9,576 bases of DNA from a bacterium. Its GTDB lineage: Bacteria > Actinomycetota > Acidimicrobiia > Acidimicrobiales > Bin134. Numbering within the stretch: position 1 is the stretch's first letter; every line of letters begins with the position of its first letter. A program made the translations under genes and the position numbers. The notes beneath the pieces are model-generated. The model made no database searches. It was not told the origin of the DNA and saw only the letters and a program-made list of their open reading frames with translations. Below are positions 6,854 through 9,576 of the stretch, piece by piece. The stretch spans positions 1 through 9,576 of the forward strand of contig JAPPKI010000073.1 in NCBI GenBank assembly GCA_028820035.1, written 5' to 3'.

Positions 6854-7465
6854 TCAAGACGTCATGCCGCCCAGGCCCACCAGGCCCCGAGCCAGCTCGA
6901 TCTCGCCCATGTGGCGCAACCCGTGTTGGTAGTGCCAGCACTCGAAGGCGTCGAGCACGGTGATGCCCTGGGGGCCAGCGCACATCGCACTGTAGGTGCT
7001 GGCGATCTGGGGCGGATAGGGCGGGGCGACGATGACCCGCTCGAAATCGGCGGGATCCATGTGCTCGATGTAGGCCTCAGTCCGGTTGAACACCGCCCGC
7101 TGGTACTCCTTGAACGCCTCGAAGTCGCCGATGCGCTGGTGGATCATGTCGCTGACCGGCCGCTCCTTGCCGTGGTCGTTTATGGCCATCTGCACTCGGG
7201 CCTGCCAATCGTCATTCCAGATGGGCAGTTCACCGGAGATACCCATGAAGGTGGCGTCCTGCATGTTGGTGTAGTGAAAGAGCGAGAACGCGATGGGCAG
7301 CACTCCTTCCCGTTCGAAGTGGTTCACGTGATGCAGCTCCATGGTGCTCACCGCTTGGTAGTAGAGCGAGTGCATGATTCGCATGCGGCGCAAGAGCGAG
7401 TCTTGGATGAGGTTCAGCGTGTCGACGTTGCCCATGGCGGTTCCCTGGTCGTTCGTGGCGATCAT
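6854..7465 (-). CDS. DinB-like four-helix-bundle protein
   Basis: This 203-residue, His-rich, helical protein looks like the DinB/YfiT superfamily, whose members bind a metal through three histidines and often act as thiol-dependent transferases or stay uncharacterised. Support comes from ELHHVNHFE (43-51), FHYTNMQDATFMG (His64) and the terminal CWHYQHGLRHMGEIELARGL (His178, His181, His185), which resembles the last DinB helix. The family call is moderately certain and the substrate is unknown. It is the first gene of the minus-strand run, 64 bases before the metallo-hydrolase. Two starts are possible. The ATG at 7465 has no Shine-Dalgarno site but has TAATACT just upstream, which would suit a leaderless transcript, and the following codons have coding-like G/C third bases. 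The ATG at 7435 has a weak AGGGA upstream and gives 193 residues. Confidence 0.72.
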   Translation of the reverse strand: MIATNDQGTAMGNVDTLNLIQDSLLRRMRIMHSLYYQAVSTMELHHVNHFEREGVLPIAFSLFHYTNMQDATFMGISGELPIWNDDWQARVQMAINDHGKERPVSDMIHQRIGDFEAFKEYQRAVFNRTEAYIEHMDPADFERVIVAPPYPPQIASTYSAMCAGPQGITVLDAFECWHYQHGLRHMGEIELARGLVGLGGMTS

Positions 7466-7485
7466 TTGCCAGTATTACCCGCAAA
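7465..7485. promoter_or_regulatory. 21-bp near-perfect palindrome, candidate operator
   Basis: The site reads TTTGC, two unpaired bases, GT-ATT-AC around the centre, two unpaired bases, then GCAAA. Eight of ten symmetric pairs match, around a single central base at 7475. It touches the DinB-like start codon on one side and covers the -35 element and most of the spacer of the oxidoreductase promoter on the other. Size and symmetry fit a dimeric repressor such as a TetR protein. The binding protein is not shown by the sequence. Confidence 0.5.
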
Positions 7486-7494
7486 ACTTAGGCT
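7466..7494 (+). promoter_or_regulatory. Sigma70-like promoter giving a probably leaderless oxidoreductase mRNA
   Basis: TTGCCA (7466-7471, five of six to the -35 consensus) is separated by exactly 17 bases from TAGGCT (7489-7494, the TAnnnT form of -10). Transcription would begin around 7501-7503, which is the start codon at 7503. No Shine-Dalgarno sequence precedes that ATG, so a leaderless message is the simplest reading; these are common in actinobacteria. Confidence 0.6.
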
Positions 7495-7502
7495 GTCGTC
7501 TC

Positions 7503-8510
7503 ATGACCTCGCAACCTTCGCAGGTCCGCCTGGTGGCCTACCCCTCCGGGATTCCCGGCGACGACGTCTGGAAGATCACCCACGACTCGCCGCCCGAGTT
7601 GGGCGACGGCGAGATCGAGGTTGATGTGCAGCTGATTTCGATTGATCCGGGGATGAAGGGGTGGGCGACACCCATGCGGAGCTATATCGAACCAGTGGCC
7701 TTGGGCGACGTCATGCGGGCGTTCGGCATCGGGCCGGTGGTGCGCAGCGCCAGCAATTTCTACTCGGAAGGAGATGTGGTCTCCGGGTTCACTGGCGTGC
7801 AGACCCGTGCGGTGGTGGACTCCCGCTCCATGCGCCCGATCGACGTGGCGCTGGGACCGATTGAGCACCATATGAGCGTTTTGGGCATGACCGGTTTCAC
7901 CGGCTACTTCGGCATGCTGGATCTGGGGCGTCCTGAGGCCACCGACACCGTGGTGGTGTCGGCCGCGTCGGGGGCCGTTGGCAGCGTGGCGGCCCAGATC
8001 GCCAAACGGCAGGGGGCGCGGGTCGTCGGCATCGCCGGCGGTCCGGCCAAGTGCGCATACCTGGTCGATGAACTGGGCCTCGATGCCGCCATCGACTACA
8101 AGTCGACGACCCAGTCGGTGGTCGGCGGATTGCGGGACGCCGCGCCCGGCGGGGTCGATGTGTACTTCGACAATGTCGGCGGCGAGATCCTTGGCGCGGT
8201 GTTGGGGCACATCAACCGACACGCCCGCATTGTGCTCTGCGGGGGAATCTCGCAGTACGGGGACATGGCCAACGCCACCGGACCCGGAAACTACCTTCAG
8301 CTCATCACCAAAAGCGGTCGCATGATGGGGTTCACCATGCTCGACTACCTCCATTGCATCCCCGAGGCCGTGACCGATCTGGCCGAGTGGGTGGCCGATG
8401 GCTCGGTGAAGCATCGCCAGCACATCATCGATGGAATCGAGAACTTCCCTGAAGGCTTCCGCATGCTGTTTCGCGGCGAAAACCACGGCAAACTCTTGCT
8501 TCGGCCCTGA
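7503..8510 (+). CDS. NADP-dependent MDR-family oxidoreductase (alkenal/prostaglandin reductase type)
   Basis: This 335-residue zinc-independent medium-chain reductase resembles the curcumin reductase/prostaglandin reductase (CurA, PTGR, leukotriene B4 dehydrogenase) branch, which reduces activated C=C bonds of alkenals and enones with NADPH. Evidence: LISIDPGMKGW (44-54) with RSYIEP, GEVMRA-like GDVMRAFGIGPVV, GMTGFTGYFGML (128-139), a nucleotide-binding SAASGAVGSVAAQIAK (153-168), VVGIAGGPAKC, DAAIDYK and VDVYFDNVGG (218-227). The N-terminal catalytic domain spans about 1-120 and the Rossmann domain about 125-300. No structural zinc Cys cluster is seen. I chose the ATG at 7503 because homology-like sequence starts there; the longer open frame back to 7374 overlaps the divergent gene. 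It diverges from the sulfatase operon and may share its operator. It may handle reactive carbonyl products (inference). Confidence 0.92.
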   Translation: MTSQPSQVRLVAYPSGIPGDDVWKITHDSPPELGDGEIEVDVQLISIDPGMKGWATPMRSYIEPVALGDVMRAFGIGPVVRSASNFYSEGDVVSGFTGVQTRAVVDSRSMRPIDVALGPIEHHMSVLGMTGFTGYFGMLDLGRPEATDTVVVSAASGAVGSVAAQIAKRQGARVVGIAGGPAKCAYLVDELGLDAAIDYKSTTQSVVGGLRDAAPGGVDVYFDNVGGEILGAVLGHINRHARIVLCGGISQYGDMANATGPGNYLQLITKSGRMMGFTMLDYLHCIPEAVTDLAEWVADGSVKHRQHIIDGIENFPEGFRMLFRGENHGKLLLRP

Positions 8511-8533
8511 ATCCCAGGGGGTCCTGTTCAGGG
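8505..8533. terminator. Bidirectional hairpin containing both stop codons of a convergent gene pair
   Basis: CCCTGAA (8505-8511) pairs perfectly with TTCAGGG (8527-8533), and inside it CAGG (8515-8518) pairs with CCTG (8523-8526) around a GGGT loop, with a three-base bulge. Both genes end in Pro-stop (CCC TGA), so each TGA sits in a stem arm. In the plus-strand RNA the stem can extend to 8499-8539 through Watson-Crick and G-U pairs. No U-run follows on either side, so it would be a U-less terminator or an mRNA 3' end structure. Confidence 0.55.
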
Positions 8534-9136
8534 TTGGAGGATTGCCTCTAGCGCCGACCGAAGCACGGCCTCGGTCTCGGCGATGGTGTATCGGCGATGG
8601 CGGCGCAGGTAGTCGATGGTGTCGAACTGGAAAAGGACGTCGCCGGCGGACAGAACGGCCTGACGATCGGATGTCTTCACGGCGCCCAACTCGAGAGCGA
8701 ACTGGAGCTCGAACTGGTCGCGGAGGTCGTCGCGGGCTACGGCCAGCCAGTCGCGAACTCGGGGGTGGTTGGGAGCATTGTGTACCGCAGCGCGATACAC
8801 CGGGCCGGCTCTCTCATAGAGTCGGAGCCGCATGGCCGCGAAGTCATCAATGCGGCGGTCGAGCGGTCCTTGGCCGATCTTGTGGAGGCGGCCAGCGTCT
8901 CTCATGAGCTCGCGATGGCGATGGATGGCGGATTCGACGAGCTCGCCGGGATCGGCGAAGTATCGGTAGAGGGATCGCAGGGAAAGACCGGACCGCTTGG
9001 ACACCTGCTCGATGGTCGGAATCAGCGACTCCTCGGCAAACATTTCGAGGACGGTGTCGAGAGCGGTGTTGATGTTGCGCTCTCGGCGGGCGACCCGCCC
9101 GTCGACGATTGCGTCGGTGCGGTCTACGTCGGTCAT
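8528..9136 (-). CDS. TetR/AcrR-family transcriptional regulator
   Basis: This 202-residue protein has the typical TetR length and layout. Helices 1-3 give a DNA-binding domain: RRERNINTALDTVLEMFAEE (about 17-36), then IPTIEQVSKRSGLSLRSLYRYFADPGEL (39-66), with the recognition helix around SLRSLYRYF. The rest (about 70-202) is the variable helical ligand-binding and dimer domain, so the ligand cannot be predicted. TetR proteins are usually repressors relieved by a small molecule. It converges on the oxidoreductase and lies 32 bases after the GST-like gene. No good Shine-Dalgarno site precedes the ATG; TACCGT, a -10-like hexamer, lies nine bases upstream, so its own short-leader or leaderless transcript is possible. 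Likely targets are its own promoter and the divergent 7466-7502 region (inference). Confidence 0.93.
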   Translation of the reverse strand: MTDVDRTDAIVDGRVARRERNINTALDTVLEMFAEESLIPTIEQVSKRSGLSLRSLYRYFADPGELVESAIHRHRELMRDAGRLHKIGQGPLDRRIDDFAAMRLRLYERAGPVYRAAVHNAPNHPRVRDWLAVARDDLRDQFELQFALELGAVKTSDRQAVLSAGDVLFQFDTIDYLRRHRRYTIAETEAVLRSALEAILQP

Positions 9137-9143
9137 CGCAGTT

Positions 9144-9158
9144 TGACGGTAGCAGTCA
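9144..9158. promoter_or_regulatory. 15-bp inverted repeat just upstream of the TetR gene, candidate autoregulatory site
   Basis: TGAC (9144-9147) and GTCA (9155-9158) are inverted around a seven-base spacer, with one further matching pair inside (five of seven in total). It lies seven bases before the regulator's ATG and, on the minus strand, spans the -10-like TACCGT. That placement suits autorepression, but the symmetry is modest and it does not resemble the palindrome at 7465-7485. Confidence 0.3.
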
Positions 9159-9168
9159 CTTGAGCATC

Positions 9169-9576
9169 TCAGTCGTCGGTGACTGGGCCCCAGACCTCGA
9201 GATGGTCGACCCGATCGACCCGTCGAATGGTCCGGAGGTCGAGCAGGGCCTCGACGCCCGTGTCGCGGAAGAGTTGGCGAACCCGAGCCTGATCGGAGGG
9301 TTCGGCGGCGGCCAGATCGTCATGAAGGCGTTGGAGCAGCCAGAAGCGGTAGGGCTGGACGACGGTGGTGATGCGCGTCCCCCGCCACTCGAAAACGGCC
9401 TCGCCAATGTTGCGGCTGGCCGGGTTGTCTTTGCCGTTGGTGCCGGCAACCAAGCCGGGCCGGTCGGCTAGCCACTGATTGGCGTGTTCGTAGTGGGCCG
9501 CGATCTCGGGCAGCCATTCCTCGGCCACATGGCGCATCATCGATTTCAGCGTCTCGGGGACGTCGTTGTCGGAAAT
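9169..9576 (-). CDS. Glutathione S-transferase-like protein, C-terminal part (5' end outside window)
   Basis: The frame is open at the right edge and stops with TGA at 9169-9171, giving 135 C-terminal residues. The segment VPETLKSMMRHVAEEWLPEI, the stretch WRGTRITTVVQPYRFWLLQRL and the following acidic helix resemble the helical C-terminal domain of some bacterial GST-family proteins, where a PYxxWxxQR-type motif occurs. This is from memory of the family and is only moderately certain. The thioredoxin-like N-terminal domain that would hold the glutathione site lies outside the window, so activity cannot be judged. It precedes the TetR gene by 32 bases on the same strand, so the two may share a transcript, which would fit a detoxification role. 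Confidence 0.55.
   Translation of the reverse strand: MSDNDVPETLKSMMRHVAEEWLPEIAAHYEHANQWLADRPGLVAGTNGKDNPASRNIGEAVFEWRGTRITTVVQPYRFWLLQRLHDDLAAAEPSDQARVRQLFRDTGVEALLDLRTIRRVDRVDHLEVWGPVTDD

Noticed and set aside
7374..7502. Longer N-terminus for the oxidoreductase
   Set aside because: These codons overlap the divergent DinB-like gene and encode sequence unlike MDR reductases. The family-like sequence begins at the ATG at 7503, just after the -10 element.
7488..8486. Minus-strand open frame (332 residues) opposite the oxidoreductase
   Set aside because: It is a His/Gly/Arg-rich composition shadow. The plus-strand reductase motifs are clear, and this frame would run through the promoter region.
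9142..9170. Plus-strand TTGACG as a -35 element
   Set aside because: No acceptable -10 lies at 16-18 bases and no plus-strand gene follows.

Overview
The window is GC-rich, densely packed bacterial DNA. Short gaps, gene overlaps, G/C-ending codons, apparently leaderless promoters and the protein families together suggest a high-GC actinomycete, possibly an environmental or marine lineage. This is an inference, because no rRNA or other phylogenetic marker is present. No mobile element, tRNA, CRISPR array or phage gene was seen, and no stretch longer than about 70 bases lies outside a gene.

Layout. Positions 1-591 (+) hold the C-terminal end of a GH3 glycosidase. It converges on a five-gene minus-strand run that reads from 7465 down to 622: a DinB-like helical-bundle protein, an RNase Z-like metallo-beta-lactamase-fold hydrolase, a large AtsA-type arylsulfatase, a small SRPBCC protein, and a second sulfatase whose frame continues into a DJ-1/PfpI domain. 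Within the run, the hydrolase and arylsulfatase genes overlap by 8 bases, the arylsulfatase and SRPBCC genes are 18 bases apart, and the SRPBCC and sulfatase genes overlap by 4 (ATGA). This indicates a translationally coupled operon. Diverging from it across only 37 bases is a plus-strand MDR-family NAD(P)H oxidoreductase (7503-8510). It converges on a TetR-type regulator (8528-9136, minus), which follows the C-terminal part of a probable glutathione S-transferase-like protein (9169 to the window end, minus).

How the genes may work together (inference). Two formylglycine-type sulfatases with different metal-site patterns are encoded with a metallo-hydrolase that resembles RNase Z but lacks its tRNA-binding arm, a family that includes some arylsulfatases. 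With the SRPBCC ligand-binding protein and a DJ-1 domain, this looks like a cytoplasmic module for hydrolysing sulfate esters and handling the released, possibly reactive, product. None of the sulfatases shows a signal peptide, and neither a transporter nor a formylglycine-generating enzyme is present. The oxidoreductase, the GST-like protein and the TetR regulator fit a detoxification or catabolic theme.

Most notable: the sulfatase/DJ-1 open frame with a strong ribosome binding site and ATG at the domain junction; a near-perfect 21-bp palindrome overlapping a leaderless promoter in the divergent gap; and a hairpin that contains the stop codons of both convergent genes.
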